The notes under the pieces were generated by a model. The model searched no databases. It was given only the letters and a program-made list of their open reading frames with translations, and had not been told where the DNA came from. Positions 53,071 through 62,744 of a stretch of DNA of 64,000 nucleotides are shown piece by piece. Made by a program: the position numbers and the translations under genes. The first letter of the stretch is position 1, and each line of letters begins with the position of its first letter. Location: assembly GCF_004115925.1 (NCBI RefSeq), contig NZ_SDDX01000021.1, forward strand, positions 124,001-188,000, read 5' to 3'. This stretch comes from Lelliottia nimipressuralis (GTDB lineage: Bacteria; Pseudomonadota; Gammaproteobacteria; Enterobacterales; Enterobacteriaceae).

Positions 53071-54200
53071 TATGCGCCCTCCCCCAGACCTGCCGCGATG
53101 GCTTCGCCAATCGCTTTCAGCGCCTGTTCAGCATCCGCACCCTGAGCGGTAAAGCGCAGGCGGTGGCCTTTTTTCACACCCAGCGCGACGACTTTCATCA
53201 GGCTGCGGCCATTGGCGGGTTTGCCGGACCCATCGAGGTTGGTCACGGTAATATCACTTTCGAATTGCTTGATGGTGTTGACCAGCAGAGTGCCAGGACG
53301 GGCGTGCAGGCCATGTTCGTTACGCACCACAAACTCAGCGCTCAGCAGGTCGTCGGTCAGTGCGTCATCACTGGTCAGCAGCGCCAGCAACGTGGCGGCA
53401 TCCGCTTTCAGCAAATGTTCAGCTTTGTTGTTCAGCAGCAGATCGCTCAGGCGCTTCAGCACAGCAACCGGCTGTTCATCGGCCATCGCAACCGTCACCA
53501 GCAGCGCGGCATGTTCACCATCGGCTTCAAATGCGCTCGCGGCACGGCTTACAGCAATCGCGCTGCGCAGGTTACCTTCCGCACTGTCGTTCAGCCAGAC
53601 GCCCTGACCCAGGTTCAGCGGCTTATCATTAATCACGCGGGCAACGAAGGCGGTGTCAACTGCACCCGCCTCTTTCAGACGACCGGCGTTCAGCGCCTGC
53701 AGAGTCACCAGATCGGTGGCCACCACGTCCAGCGTCAGCGTGTCGTTATCCAGCTTCAGCGCGTCGCTCTGTTTTTCACCCATCAGCAGCGCACGCAGCT
53801 CTTCTGCGGTGGTTGCAGATTGCAGCTGTTCAGCCACGGAGTCATCGCTCAGCACGTGCGTCAGCTGACGCAGCAGGCCCAGATGCTCATCACTGCTGGC
53901 GGCAATCCCGATGGCCACGTAAGCCACCTGCCCTTCGCCCCACAAAATCCCCTGCGGGAACTGATAAACCTGAACCCCGGTTTTCAGCACCTGGTCGCGG
54001 GTATCCGTTGTACCGTGTGGAATGGCAATGCCATTGCCGAGGAAGGTGGAGGTTTGCTGTTCGCGCGCCAGCATGCCGTCTACATAGCCGTCCGCCACGT
54101 TGCCTGCCTGCACGAGGGCAGCGGCAATCTTGCGAATGGCCTCTTCTTTATTACCGGCCTGTTCGCCCGGATGAATATCTTGCACTGATAACTGGAACAT
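53070..54200 (-). CDS. fruB: Fructose-specific diphosphoryl transfer protein FruB
   Basis: Cytoplasmic phosphocarrier joining an EIIA-Fru domain (1-~145, phospho-His62 in [12 protein letters not shown]), a middle receiver-like M domain, and a C-terminal HPr-like FPr domain (~285-376) with the phospho-His near residue 299 in [13 protein letters not shown]. It has 376 residues, as in E. coli. It is first in fruBKA; two Cra operators lie upstream. Confidence 0.97.
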   Translation of the reverse strand: MFQLSVQDIHPGEQAGNKEEAIRKIAAALVQAGNVADGYVDGMLAREQQTSTFLGNGIAIPHGTTDTRDQVLKTGVQVYQFPQGILWGEGQVAYVAIGIAASSDEHLGLLRQLTHVLSDDSVAEQLQSATTAEELRALLMGEKQSDALKLDNDTLTLDVVATDLVTLQALNAGRLKEAGAVDTAFVARVINDKPLNLGQGVWLNDSAEGNLRSAIAVSRAASAFEADGEHAALLVTVAMADEQPVAVLKRLSDLLLNNKAEHLLKADAATLLALLTSDDALTDDLLSAEFVVRNEHGLHARPGTLLVNTIKQFESDITVTNLDGSGKPANGRSLMKVVALGVKKGHRLRFTAQGADAEQALKAIGEAIAAGLGEGA

Positions 54201-54221
54201 AGTTCTCCTCTCTCGCTGAAT

Positions 54222-54233
54222 TGAATCGTTTCA
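54222..54233 (-). promoter_or_regulatory. Cra (FruR) operator, proximal
   Basis: TGAATCGTTTCA, one mismatch from the Cra consensus, 22 bp before the fruB start. Confidence 0.75.
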
Positions 54234-54288
54234 GCCTTAATGAGAAAAAATGCGCTAACCTGCTCCGTCAGTTAAAACAAGATAGCGC

Positions 54289-54300
54289 TGAAACGTTTCA
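54289..54300 (-). promoter_or_regulatory. Cra (FruR) operator, distal
   Basis: TGAAACGTTTCA, a perfect palindromic Cra site. E. coli fruB also has two Cra sites. Between here and setB (54301-54552) I see no gene. Confidence 0.85.
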
Positions 54301-54393
54301 AGAAGTCTTACGCTTAATGTTCAGCCTTGCAAGAAAAGTCGTGTTTCCTGTTTCAGAATTTAGAAGTGCAGCACATTTCTTCCACATTTGCTG

Positions 54394-54408
54394 ACGTGAC
54401 AGTCACGT
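54394..54408. promoter_or_regulatory. Odd dyad upstream of setB
   Basis: ACGTGAC-A-GTCACGT has perfect 7-bp arms around one base, 145 bp before setB. It looks like an operator but matches no regulator I can name. Confidence 0.35.
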
Positions 54409-54552
54409 ACATCCTTCAGCTTCAGCACACTTCAGCCACAATGATTTTGAAATGCCATTTTGATTTTTCGTGGGGAATTTGACCGCACCACCTGTTTATT
54501 TTCTGACAAGCGGCGTAAACTCCGCGACTCTTCACATTACCGATAGCGAACC

Positions 54553-55734
54553 ATGCACAACTCCCCCGCTGCCGCCTCACCAAAACCCTTTGATTTGACG
54601 TCATCGGCGTTTTTGATTGTTGCCTTTCTCACCGGTATCGCCGGCGCGTTACAGACGCCAACGCTGAGCCTGTTCCTGACCAATGAAGTTCACGCCCGTC
54701 CGGCGATGGTTGGCTTCTTCTTTACCGGCAGTGCCATCATCGGCATTCTCGTCAGCCAGTTTCTGGCAGGCCGCTCCGACCGAAAAGGCGATCGCAAAAG
54801 CCTGATTGTTTTCTGCTGCCTGCTCGGCGTGTTTGCCTGCGTGCTGTTCGCCTGGAACCGCAACTATTTTATCCTGCTGTTTGTCGGCGTGTTCTTGAGT
54901 AGCTTTGGTTCCACCGCGAACCCGCAGATGTTTGCCCTTGCACGGGAACACGCGGATCACACGGGGCGCGAAGCGGTGATGTTCAGCTCGATACTGCGCG
55001 CCCAGGTGTCGCTGGCATGGGTGATCGGCCCGCCGCTGGCTTACGCGCTGGCGATGGGCTTTGGTTTTACGGTGATGTATCTGAGCGCCGCCGTGGCGTT
55101 TATCGTGTGTGGAATCATGGTCTGGTTTTTCCTGCCCACCATGCGCAAGGAGCCAAAACTGTCGACCGGCACGCTGGAAGCGCCGCGTCGCAACCGCCGC
55201 GATGCCCTTCTTCTGTTTATCGTCTGCACGCTGATGTGGGGCACCAACAGCCTCTATATCATCAATATGCCGCTATTTATTATTGATGAGCTGCATCTGC
55301 CGGAAAAACTGGCAGGCATCATGATGGGTACAGCGGCAGGCCTGGAAATCCCGACAATGCTGATCGCCGGTTATTACGCGAAGCGTTTTGGAAAGCGTTT
55401 TTTGATGCGGATTGCGGCCGTGGCTGGTTTGCTGTTTTACATCGGAATGCTGACAGTGCACACCCCGGCGTTGCTGCTGGCGTTGCAGCTGCTGAACGCC
55501 ATCTATATTGGCATTCTTGCGGGGATCGGCATGCTCTATTTCCAGGACTTAATGCCTGGCCAGGCAGGGGCAGCGACAACACTTTATACTAATACCACCC
55601 GCGTGGGCTGGATCATTGCGGGCTCGCTGGCAGGGGTTGTGGCGGAAATCTGGAGCTATCACACGGTGTTCTGGATTGCGCTGGTGATGTGCATCATTAC
55701 CACCGGCTGTCTGACGCGAATTAAAGATGTTTAG
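54553..55734 (+). CDS. setB: Sugar efflux transporter SetB
   Basis: MFS sugar exporter of the SET family, 393 residues as in E. coli, where it exports lactose and glucose analogues. It has 12 spans. Conserved parts are [36 protein letters not shown] (the MFS loop 2-3 motif) and [22 protein letters not shown]. It is divergent from fruB (352-bp gap) and overlaps the yeiW 3' end by four bases. Confidence 0.95.
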   Translation: MHNSPAAASPKPFDLTSSAFLIVAFLTGIAGALQTPTLSLFLTNEVHARPAMVGFFFTGSAIIGILVSQFLAGRSDRKGDRKSLIVFCCLLGVFACVLFAWNRNYFILLFVGVFLSSFGSTANPQMFALAREHADHTGREAVMFSSILRAQVSLAWVIGPPLAYALAMGFGFTVMYLSAAVAFIVCGIMVWFFLPTMRKEPKLSTGTLEAPRRNRRDALLLFIVCTLMWGTNSLYIINMPLFIIDELHLPEKLAGIMMGTAAGLEIPTMLIAGYYAKRFGKRFLMRIAAVAGLLFYIGMLTVHTPALLLALQLLNAIYIGILAGIGMLYFQDLMPGQAGAATTLYTNTTRVGWIIAGSLAGVVAEIWSYHTVFWIALVMCIITTGCLTRIKDV

Positions 55735-55985
55735 GGCGCGGTGAGCGCTTCCAGCTCAATCAAATAGATCATCGCCTGCTCGCGCGTGCTGCCGCACATC
55801 TCTTTTAACGGCTGAAGCGCTCCGCAGACTTTCGGGCGCAGCGGCGAGCCAAAGATATTGCACAAATTGGTGTCAGAAAGCTGAACGCAGCGGGTATTGG
55901 CAGGCTTGCCCTCTGGCATGCCTGGGATCGGGCTTGAGATGGACGGCGCGGTGCAGCACGCGCCACAGTCTGGACGACAATCCAT
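55731..55985 (-). CDS. yeiW: CxxCxxCC-type protein YeiW
   Basis: An 84-residue protein, as long as E. coli YeiW, of the UPF0153/YkgJ (proteinase inhibitor-like, Fe-S or zinc cluster) family. The N-terminal cysteines C3, C7, C10 and C11 are in [11 protein letters not shown], with further Cys in [23 protein letters not shown] and EMCG. The role is unknown. It is convergent with setB, overlapping it by four bases. Confidence 0.9.
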   Translation of the reverse strand: MDCRPDCGACCTAPSISSPIPGMPEGKPANTRCVQLSDTNLCNIFGSPLRPKVCGALQPLKEMCGSTREQAMIYLIELEALTAP

Positions 55986-56150
55986 AAACCCTCTCTGTCA
56001 GTGGCGGATGCCCGTATGGTCGGGCGTGGCGCGCACAGTAACACCTTTTGTGTATTGATAGCAAAAGCCACTAATTCCGCTTGCCTGAAAGGCTGCGCGC
56101 GAGTAATTTGGCGCGATATTTTTTACCTCCCAGTAGACAGGATTATTGCA

Positions 56151-56723
56151 ATGCCAAGAGCGAACGAAATTAAGAAAGGTATGGTACTGAACTACAACAG
56201 CAAACTGCTGATTGTGAAAGATATCGATGTTCAGTCCCCAAGCGCCCGTGGCGCAGCCACACTGTACAAAATGCGCTTTGCCGATGTGCGTACCGGTCTG
56301 AAAGTCGAAGAGCGTTTCAAAGGCGACGATATCGTTGATACCGTGACTCTGACCCGCCGTTTCGTTGATTTCTCCTACATCGACGGCAACGAATACGTGT
56401 TCATGGATAAAGAAGACTACACGCCGTATATCTTCACCAAAGACCAGATTGAAGACGAACTGCAGTTTATTCCTGAAGGCGGTATGCCGGATATGCAGGT
56501 TCTGACCTGGGATGGCCAGTTGCTGGCACTCGAACTGCCGCAAACCGTGGATCTCGAAATCGTGGAAACGTCACCGGGCATTAAAGGGGCCTCTGCCAGC
56601 GCACGTAACAAACCTGCGACGCTGACTACAGGTCTGGTTGTGCAGGTTCCGGAATATCTGTCTGCTGGCGAGAAGATCCGCATCCATATCGAAGAAAAAC
56701 GTTATATGGGTCGTGCTGACTAA
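56151..56723 (+). CDS. yeiP: Elongation factor P-like protein YeiP
   Basis: A 190-residue paralogue of EF-P (EfpL), as in E. coli. It has the KOW-like N-terminal domain ([22 protein letters not shown]), the central OB domain and the C-terminal OB domain ending [14 protein letters not shown]. At the tip of loop I, where EF-P has the modified lysine, the sequence reads [12 protein letters not shown], the unmodified arginine-type loop of EfpL. It assists ribosomes stalled at proline-rich motifs. The start is the ATG at 56151. Confidence 0.95.
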   Translation: MPRANEIKKGMVLNYNSKLLIVKDIDVQSPSARGAATLYKMRFADVRTGLKVEERFKGDDIVDTVTLTRRFVDFSYIDGNEYVFMDKEDYTPYIFTKDQIEDELQFIPEGGMPDMQVLTWDGQLLALELPQTVDLEIVETSPGIKGASASARNKPATLTTGLVVQVPEYLSAGEKIRIHIEEKRYMGRAD

Positions 56724-56732
56724 TGGTGTTTT

Positions 56733-56760
56733 GCCGGATGGCGGCTTCGTCTTATCCGGC
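56733..56760. repeat. REP element after yeiP
   Basis: GCCGGATGGCGGC...TTATCCGGC, the classic enterobacterial REP (PU) sequence. Confidence 0.75.
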
Positions 56761-56778
56761 TCACATAAAAAACGCATA

Positions 56779-56808
56779 AAAAAACCGGCGAATTCGCCGG
56801 TTTTTTTT
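56779..56808. terminator. Bidirectional terminator between yeiP and uxuA
   Basis: A 16-bp perfect palindrome (CCGGCGAATTCGCCGG), flanked by A and followed by T8, serves both convergent genes. Another REP-like stretch (56809-56839) lies beyond it. Confidence 0.8.
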
Positions 56809-56849
56809 GTAGGCCCGTTCAGCGTAGCGCCGCCGGGCATTAATGCCAG

Positions 56850-58040
56850 TTACAACAGTTCAGGGTACTTCGTCATCTTCAGCGCCAGCTCCACGCCGCG
56901 CACTTCCGCCATGCCTTTCAGGCGACCAATCGCCGAATAACCTGGGTTGGTTTTCTTACGCAGATCGTCCAGCATCTGATGTCCGTGGTCTGGACGGAAC
57001 GGAATCGGACGCAAATCACCTGCTTTCTTACGACGCTGCTCTTCACCCAGAATCGCATCAACCACCGCCACCATATTCACGTCACCGCCGAGATGCGCCG
57101 CTTCGTGGAAGGTTTTCGGGTTATCTTCGCGACAGGTCGCGCGCAAGTGAGTGAAGTGAATGCGGTCGCCGAAGGTTTCAATCATGCGTACCAGATCGTT
57201 ATCCGCGCGTACGCCGTAAGAACCGGTGCACATGGTGAAACCATTGTTAATGCTGTCGACGGTCTCTTTCAGCCATTGCATATCTTCAATGGTCGAGACG
57301 ATACGCGGCAGGCCGAGGATTGGGCGCGGTGGATCGTCCGGATGAACTGCCAGGCGTAAACCGCAGGCTTCCGCCACCGGCACAATCGCGCGCAGGAAGT
57401 AGGCCATGTTTTCGCGCAGCTGATTTTTGTCGATGTCGCCGTATTCCGCCAGACGTGCGCGGAACTGATCCAGCGTGTAACCCTCTTCCGCACCCGGCAG
57501 GCCGGCAATGATATTGCGGGTCAGCTTCTCGATATCCGCTTCCGTCGCCTCATTAAACCATTTCAGCGCCTGCTGCTGCTCTTCGGCGGAATAGTCCGCG
57601 TCGGCGCCCGGACGCTTGAGGATGTGCAGCTCAAAAGCGGCAAAAGCAATCTGGTCGAAACGCAGAGCTTTAGAGCCGTCTGGCATCTGGTACTCAAGGT
57701 CGGTACGCGTCCAGTCCAGAATCGGCATAAAGTTGTAGCACACGGTATCAATACCACAGGCCGCCAGATTGCGGATGCTTTGCTGATAGTTGGCAATCCA
57801 AGTGTCAAACTCGCCGGAATGGGTTTTGATGTCTTCGTGCACCGGGATACTTTCAACGACTGACCAGGTCAGCCCTTTTTCCGCCAGCAAAGCCTGGCGT
57901 TTTTTAATCTCTTCCAGCGGCCAGACCTGACCGTTCGGAATATGGTGCAGTGCCGTGACAACACCCGTTGCGCCAGCCTGACGCACATCATCAAGAGAAA
58001 CCGGATCATTCGGCCCGTACCAACGCCAGGTTTGTTCCAT
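56850..58040 (-). CDS. uxuA: Mannonate dehydratase UxuA
   Basis: Converts D-mannonate to 2-keto-3-deoxygluconate in hexuronate breakdown. It has 396 residues (E. coli UxuA 394) and high identity across the length. The family pattern [20 protein letters not shown]-like helix, [15 protein letters not shown] and MRPDHGHQ-type metal site ([12 protein letters not shown]) are all seen, including the Fe/Mn-binding His, Cys (MCTGSYG) and Asp. In E. coli uxuA lies elsewhere, next to uxuB. Here it is divergent from yeiQ, with an ExuR/UxuR-type site upstream. Confidence 0.93.
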   Translation of the reverse strand: MEQTWRWYGPNDPVSLDDVRQAGATGVVTALHHIPNGQVWPLEEIKKRQALLAEKGLTWSVVESIPVHEDIKTHSGEFDTWIANYQQSIRNLAACGIDTVCYNFMPILDWTRTDLEYQMPDGSKALRFDQIAFAAFELHILKRPGADADYSAEEQQQALKWFNEATEADIEKLTRNIIAGLPGAEEGYTLDQFRARLAEYGDIDKNQLRENMAYFLRAIVPVAEACGLRLAVHPDDPPRPILGLPRIVSTIEDMQWLKETVDSINNGFTMCTGSYGVRADNDLVRMIETFGDRIHFTHLRATCREDNPKTFHEAAHLGGDVNMVAVVDAILGEEQRRKKAGDLRPIPFRPDHGHQMLDDLRKKTNPGYSAIGRLKGMAEVRGVELALKMTKYPELL

Positions 58041-58057
58041 TGCCTCACCCTCTAAAG

Positions 58058-58069
58058 TTGTTATACCAA
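58058..58069 (-). promoter_or_regulatory. UxuR/ExuR-type operator of uxuA
   Basis: TTGTTATACCAA is one base from the palindromic core TTGGTATACCAA bound by UxuR/ExuR, 17 bp before the uxuA start. Confidence 0.5.
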
Positions 58070-58244
58070 TATGATTGTTGCAATGACGACTACCATACAT
58101 GTTTGTTTCAGACGGTCAATACAGGCGGCAGCATTGATTGATCGAACTCACAGAATCTGGATATTTACGGCTTACCAATTCAATTTGCTGTCATATAACT
58201 TTACACTGCCATTGTTAATTAATGGTTAATCAGGTGTGTATTTC

Positions 58245-59711
58245 ATGAAGACAATTGCCTCCACCGCGCTCCCTTCTCATGTGCAACTGCCGCAGTTCGA
58301 TCGTCAGCAGCTGCGCTCCCGCATCGTTCATTTCGGTTTTGGTGCCTTCCATCGCGCGCATCAGGCGTTGTTAACAAACCGCGTGCTTAACGCCAAAGGG
58401 GGCGACTGGGGGATCTGTGAGATTAGCCTGTTCAGCGGCGATACGCTGATGAGCCAGCTGCGCGCCCAGGATCATCTGTTTACGGTGCTAGAGAAAGGGG
58501 CTGAAGGTAATCAGCCGATTATCGTCGGGGCGGTGCATGAGTGCCTCAATGCCAAACTCGATTCGCTGGCAGCCATTATTGAAAAGTTCTGCGAGCCGCA
58601 GGTGGCGATTGTGTCGCTCACCATCACCGAAAAAGGCTATTGCATCGATCCGGCGACGGGCCGACTGGATACGCAAAATGCGCGCATCGTTCACGATCTG
58701 GAAAATCCGTCTGAGCCGCACTCGGCGCCGGGGATTCTGGTTGAAGCCTTATACCGTCGCCACGCGCGCGGGCTGGCACCCTTTACCGTGCTCTCTTGCG
58801 ACAATATTCCGGACAACGGTCATGTCGTGAAAAACGCGGTGCTGGGGATGGCGGAGAAACGCTCGCCTGAGCTTGCCGCCTGGATTGCTGAGCACGTCAG
58901 CTTCCCCGGTACCATGGTTGACCGCATTGTTCCTGCCGCCACCGACGCATCGCTCGCCGAAATCACCCAGGAACTGGGCGTGGAAGATCCTTGTTCCATC
59001 AGCTGCGAGCCGTTTATCCAGTGGGTGGTGGAAGATAACTTCGTTGCCGGTCGTCCGGAGTGGGAACTGGCGGGCGTGCAGATGGTGCAGGACGTTTTAC
59101 CCTGGGAACAGATGAAGCTGCGTATGCTTAACGGCAGCCACTCGTTCCTGGCGTATCTCGGTTATCTTGCCGGTTATGCTCACATTAATGAGTGCATGGA
59201 GGACGACGCGTTCCGCGAAGCCGCGCGCCGCCTGATGCTGGATGAACAGGCACCCACTCTGCGGATTACTGACGTTGACCTCACGGGATATGCCGACAGC
59301 CTGATCGACCGCTTTGCCAACCCTGCTCTGCAGCATCGCACCTGGCAGATCGCGATGGATGGCAGCCAGAAATTGCCTCAGCGTATGCTTGAGGGCGTAC
59401 GCGTTCATTTAGCACGTGAGAGCGCCTGGCCGCTGCTGGCGCTGGGTATCGCGGGCTGGATGCGCTACGTCAGCGGTGTGGATGACAACGGCAACGCCAT
59501 TGATATTCGCGATCCTCTCAGCGATAAAATTCGTGCACTCGTAGAAACCAGTAGCGAAGAGGAGCGCGTCAGCGCCCTGCTGACGCTGGGTGAAATTTTT
59601 GGCACCGATCTGCCCCAGCATCCGCAGTTCGTCGAGGCCATTCGTCAGGCGTTTCAACATATTGCTCAGCACGGAGCGCGCCAGGCTGTGATTGACGCCG
59701 TGATGATTTAA
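58245..59711 (+). CDS. yeiQ: Mannitol-dehydrogenase-family oxidoreductase YeiQ
   Basis: A 488-residue polyol/hexuronate NAD(H)-dependent reductase, the same length as E. coli YeiQ. The Rossmann N-terminus IVHFGFGAFHRAHQA, the LSCDNIPDNGHVVKNAV segment and KLRMLNGSHSFLAYLG (active-site Lys, Asn, His) are the family marks. The closest biochemical relatives are fructuronate reductase (UxuB) and tagaturonate reductase. Its divergent pairing here with uxuA argues for a fructuronate/mannonate role. The ATG at 58245 is used; three upstream codons are not conserved. Confidence 0.93.
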   Translation: MKTIASTALPSHVQLPQFDRQQLRSRIVHFGFGAFHRAHQALLTNRVLNAKGGDWGICEISLFSGDTLMSQLRAQDHLFTVLEKGAEGNQPIIVGAVHECLNAKLDSLAAIIEKFCEPQVAIVSLTITEKGYCIDPATGRLDTQNARIVHDLENPSEPHSAPGILVEALYRRHARGLAPFTVLSCDNIPDNGHVVKNAVLGMAEKRSPELAAWIAEHVSFPGTMVDRIVPAATDASLAEITQELGVEDPCSISCEPFIQWVVEDNFVAGRPEWELAGVQMVQDVLPWEQMKLRMLNGSHSFLAYLGYLAGYAHINECMEDDAFREAARRLMLDEQAPTLRITDVDLTGYADSLIDRFANPALQHRTWQIAMDGSQKLPQRMLEGVRVHLARESAWPLLALGIAGWMRYVSGVDDNGNAIDIRDPLSDKIRALVETSSEEERVSALLTLGEIFGTDLPQHPQFVEAIRQAFQHIAQHGARQAVIDAVMI

Positions 59712-59782
59712 CCGATCATGCGCTTAAAGCGGACGGGGGACACTCCGTTCGCTCCTGCCCTTCCCAATACTCTCTTTTTTCG

Positions 59783-59825
59783 CCAGGATAATAATCATTG
59801 TTCGTGCATGATGATTATCTCCTGG
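59783..59825. promoter_or_regulatory. Inverted repeat covering the yeiR ribosome site
   Basis: Left arm CCAGGATAATAATCAT and right arm ATGATGATTATCTCCTGG are complementary apart from a two-base bulge and one mismatch. The right arm includes the start of the ribosome site. It could be an operator (Zur or Fur-like) or a translation-blocking hairpin. Confidence 0.45.
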
Positions 59826-59832
59826 AGTTCAC

Positions 59833-60819
59833 GTGACCAAAACTAACCTGGTAACCGGCTTTCTCGGCAGCGGTAAAACCACCTCAATCCTTCATCTGCT
59901 GGCTAACAAAGATCCGGCGGAGAAATGGGCCATACTGGTTAACGAATTCGGCGAGATTGGGATTGACGGCGCACTGCTGGCTGACTCGGGCGCGCTGGTC
60001 AAAGAGATCCCCGGCGGATGCATGTGCTGCGTCAACGGCTTGCCGATGCAGGTCGGTCTCAACACCCTGCTGCGTCAGGGCAAAACGGACCGCTTAATCA
60101 TTGAGCCGACCGGTTTAGGCCATCCCAAACAAATTCTCGATCTGCTTACCGCTCCGGTGTATGAGCCATGGATCGATCTGCGTGCGACGCTGTGTATCCT
60201 CGACCCACGCCAGCTACTGGACGAGAAAGTAGTACGCAATGAAAACTTCCGCGACCAGCTGGCTGCCGCCGATATCATTGTGGCGAATAAAGAGGATCGC
60301 GCATCCCAGGAGAGCCGTGACGCCTTTGACTTCTGGTGGCAGAATTTTGGTCACGATCGCCAGTTCGTGCTGGCCACCCAGGGGAAAATTGATAATGCCC
60401 TGCTAGACTTGCCGCGTCGGAATTTGACCGAACTGCCTGCCAGTGCCGCGCACTCACACGCGCATGTGGCGCAAAAAGGGCTGGCAGCCCTGAGCCTGCC
60501 GGAACATCAGCGCTGGCGTCGCAGCCTCAACAGCGGGCAAGGTTATCAGGCCTGTGGCTGGATTTTTGATGCCGATACCTGCTTTGACACCATTGGCATT
60601 CTGGAATGGGCACGCCTCGCGCCGGTGGATCGCGTGAAAGGCGTGATGCGCACACCGGACGGGCTGGTGCGCATTAACCGTCAGGGCGCCGATTTTTTCA
60701 TTGAAACGCAAAATGTCGCCCCGCCCGACAGCCGAATAGAGTTAATTAGTGCGGTTAATACGGACTGGAACGCACTTCAGGCCAGCTTGTTGAAGCTTCG
60801 TTTAAGTTCGAGCCACTAA
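59833..60819 (+). CDS. yeiR: Zn-binding GTPase YeiR (COG0523)
   Basis: A 328-residue G3E-family GTPase, the E. coli YeiR length. The Walker A is G9-FLGSGKTT17, the CxCC zinc motif is C63-M-C-C66 in PGGCMCCV, and the NKED specificity motif follows. The C-terminal CobW_C domain includes CGWIFDADTCFD. In E. coli it binds zinc and hydrolyses GTP in a zinc-dependent way. It begins with GTG; TGGAG lies before it. The inverted repeat around that site is a likely control element. Confidence 0.94.
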   Translation: MTKTNLVTGFLGSGKTTSILHLLANKDPAEKWAILVNEFGEIGIDGALLADSGALVKEIPGGCMCCVNGLPMQVGLNTLLRQGKTDRLIIEPTGLGHPKQILDLLTAPVYEPWIDLRATLCILDPRQLLDEKVVRNENFRDQLAAADIIVANKEDRASQESRDAFDFWWQNFGHDRQFVLATQGKIDNALLDLPRRNLTELPASAAHSHAHVAQKGLAALSLPEHQRWRRSLNSGQGYQACGWIFDADTCFDTIGILEWARLAPVDRVKGVMRTPDGLVRINRQGADFFIETQNVAPPDSRIELISAVNTDWNALQASLLKLRLSSSH

Positions 60820-60840
60820 CGTTGCCGGGACTTAACTGCT

Positions 60841-61566
60841 ATGCATATGACGATGATTAAAAAAATCCCCCTGATATTACTGCTTAACGCCGCCGGTCTG
60901 GCGCTCTTCTTATCCTGGTATTTACCAGTGAACCATGGTTTCTGGTTCCCGGTGGATTCCGGTATTTTCCACTTCTTCAATGAACAGCTGGTGAAGAGCA
61001 AGGTGATCCTGTGGCTGGTGGCAATCACCAACAATCGCGCCTTCGATGGCTGTTCTCTGCTGGCGATGGGCTGCTTAATGCTCTCATTCTGGCTGAAAGA
61101 AGATGCGACAGGACGCCGCCGAATCATCCTGATTGGCCTGGTGATGCTGCTCACCGCCGTGGTGATTAACCAGCTGGCGCAAGGGCTGATGCCGGTCAAG
61201 CGTTCCAGCCCTTCACTCTTCTTCCCAAATATTCATCGGGTGAGTGAATTACTGAATATCTCGACCAAAGACGCATCGAAAGACAGTTTCCCTGGCGATC
61301 ACGGAATGATGCTGCTTATTTTTGCCTCTTTCATGCTGCGCTATTTTGGCAAAAAAGCCTTTGCGGTTGCCCTGATTATTGTTGTGGTTTTTGCCTTCCC
61401 GCGCGTAATGATCGGCGCTCACTGGCTAACGGATATTGTCGTCGGTTCACTTTCTGCTGTGCTGATTGGTGTACCGTGGGTCTTAATGACACCACTCAGC
61501 GACCGTCTGATTGCGCTATTTGATCGCTATCTTCCGGGCAAAATGCAACAAACAGAAAACAAATAA
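60841..61566 (+). CDS. lpxT: Kdo2-lipid A phosphotransferase LpxT (YeiU)
   Basis: Inner-membrane PAP2-family enzyme that moves a phosphate from undecaprenyl-PP to the lipid A 1-phosphate in the periplasm. The frame from 60841 encodes 241 residues; the E. coli protein has 237 and starts at the equivalent of 60853. The PAP2 motifs are K-x6-like KRSSPSL, DSFPGDHGMM and RVMIGAHWLTDI (Arg, His, Asp). Five to six spans. The start is uncertain among three in-frame ATGs (60841, 60847, 60853). Confidence 0.92.
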   Translation: MHMTMIKKIPLILLLNAAGLALFLSWYLPVNHGFWFPVDSGIFHFFNEQLVKSKVILWLVAITNNRAFDGCSLLAMGCLMLSFWLKEDATGRRRIILIGLVMLLTAVVINQLAQGLMPVKRSSPSLFFPNIHRVSELLNISTKDASKDSFPGDHGMMLLIFASFMLRYFGKKAFAVALIIVVVFAFPRVMIGAHWLTDIVVGSLSAVLIGVPWVLMTPLSDRLIALFDRYLPGKMQQTENK

Positions 61567-61587
61567 CCAACCTAAATTAACATCATC

Positions 61588-61620
61588 CATCAGGGATCAT
61601 TTTCGATCCCTGATGTTTTT
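61588..61620 (+). terminator. lpxT rho-independent terminator
   Basis: An 11-bp perfect stem CATCAGGGATC/GATCCCTGATG with a six-base loop, followed by T5. Confidence 0.85.
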
Positions 61621-61982
61621 CCCGCCACCGCCGCCCTATTTTGTCATCTTCTCGTAATATCATTCATCAGCTAAATGAATGCGTTGCGTGAGTTTTAACC
61701 TAAACTGCCGCTATTTTAAGCAATCCCGGTTAATCACTTTCTCTATCACAATTTCTTATAAAAAATCGGATATTTTTGCTCGCATTGACTAAGGCGATCG
61801 GGTAATCTCGAACTCGTTTTGCCTCACAGAGATAATTATTCTCAGGGTGAATAAGTTTGTGCGTTAGAGCACAGATTTGACCATAAAGAATTGTCTCATT
61901 GTGCGCAGGTATTTAGTCTCGTCACGTTTGGCATTTTTATAACGATATTTATCGTTAAGGACTTCAAGGGAAAATAATCAAA
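61621..61982. other. Intergenic region before mepS
   Basis: No open frame of useful length or RNA gene is apparent here. It is AT-rich in the middle and should hold the mepS promoter and a fairly long leader. AAGGGAAAA before the mepS ATG is its ribosome site. Confidence 0.4.
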
Positions 61983-62552
61983 ATGGTCAAATCTCAACCG
62001 ATTTTGAGATATATCTTGCGGGGAATCCCGGCAATAGCAGTTGCGGTACTGCTGTCTGCATGTAGTTCGACAAACACCGCGAAGAATATGCATCCTGAGA
62101 CGCGTGTTGTGGGCATGGAAGATGCCTCGTCACTGCAAGCCTCTCAGGATGAATTTGAGAACATGGTACGTAATCTGGACGTGAAGTCCCGCATTATGGA
62201 CCAGTATGCTGACTGGAAAGGCGTGCGCTATCGTCTTGGCGGCAGCACCAAAAAAGGTATCGATTGTTCCGGTTTTGTACAGCGTACATTCCGCGAGCAG
62301 TTTGGCTTAGATCTGCCTCGTTCGACTTACGAACAGCAGGAAATGGGTAAATCCATCTCGCGTACAAAATTGCGTACCGGTGATTTGGTTCTGTTCCGTG
62401 CAGGTTCTACGGGCCGACACGTGGGTATCTACATCGGCAACGACCAGTTTGTTCATGCCTCCACCAGCAGCGGTGTCACGATTTCCAGCATGAATGAACC
62501 CTACTGGAAGAAGCGCTACAACGAAGCGCGCCGGGTACTGAGTCGCAGTTAA
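61983..62552 (+). CDS. mepS: Murein DD-endopeptidase MepS (Spr)
   Basis: Outer-membrane lipoprotein that cuts peptidoglycan cross-links to allow wall growth; a substrate of NlpI-Prc in E. coli. It has 189 residues (E. coli 188). The lipobox is LLSAC27. The NlpC/P60 triad is C95 in [10 protein letters not shown]146 in RHVGIY and H158 in FVHAS. It is a single gene with its own terminator. Confidence 0.97.
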   Translation: MVKSQPILRYILRGIPAIAVAVLLSACSSTNTAKNMHPETRVVGMEDASSLQASQDEFENMVRNLDVKSRIMDQYADWKGVRYRLGGSTKKGIDCSGFVQRTFREQFGLDLPRSTYEQQEMGKSISRTKLRTGDLVLFRAGSTGRHVGIYIGNDQFVHASTSSGVTISSMNEPYWKKRYNEARRVLSRS

Positions 62553-62602
62553 TCTGTTGTGTTGTTGGTTATCCCTTGGCTGGCAACACAATAAAAAATA
62601 AG

Positions 62603-62627
62603 CACTGCTTCGGCAGTGTTTTTTTTT
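62603..62627 (+). terminator. mepS rho-independent terminator
   Basis: CACTGC-TTCG-GCAGTG with a stable UUCG tetraloop, followed by T9. Confidence 0.9.
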
Positions 62628-62744
62628 GCCCGTTTAACCCCGTGCGCTCTGTCTTCACAGATGACTGGTTGCAAAAAACCAGGCTATAGTCTTGTAAATA
62701 CGTAAGATTAGTCGTCCTGCCGGAATCACGACGATCCAGGAACA

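Noticed and set aside
53163-54188. 341-residue frame opposite fruB
   Set aside because: Antisense shadow; fruB domains and phospho-histidines are clear on the other strand.
54422-54604. 60-residue minus-strand frame upstream of and overlapping setB
   Set aside because: No ribosome site, and it overlaps the start of setB on the opposite strand.
56809-56839. Second REP-like sequence after the yeiP terminator
   Set aside because: The arms are short and imperfect; mentioned with the terminator but not called as a separate element.
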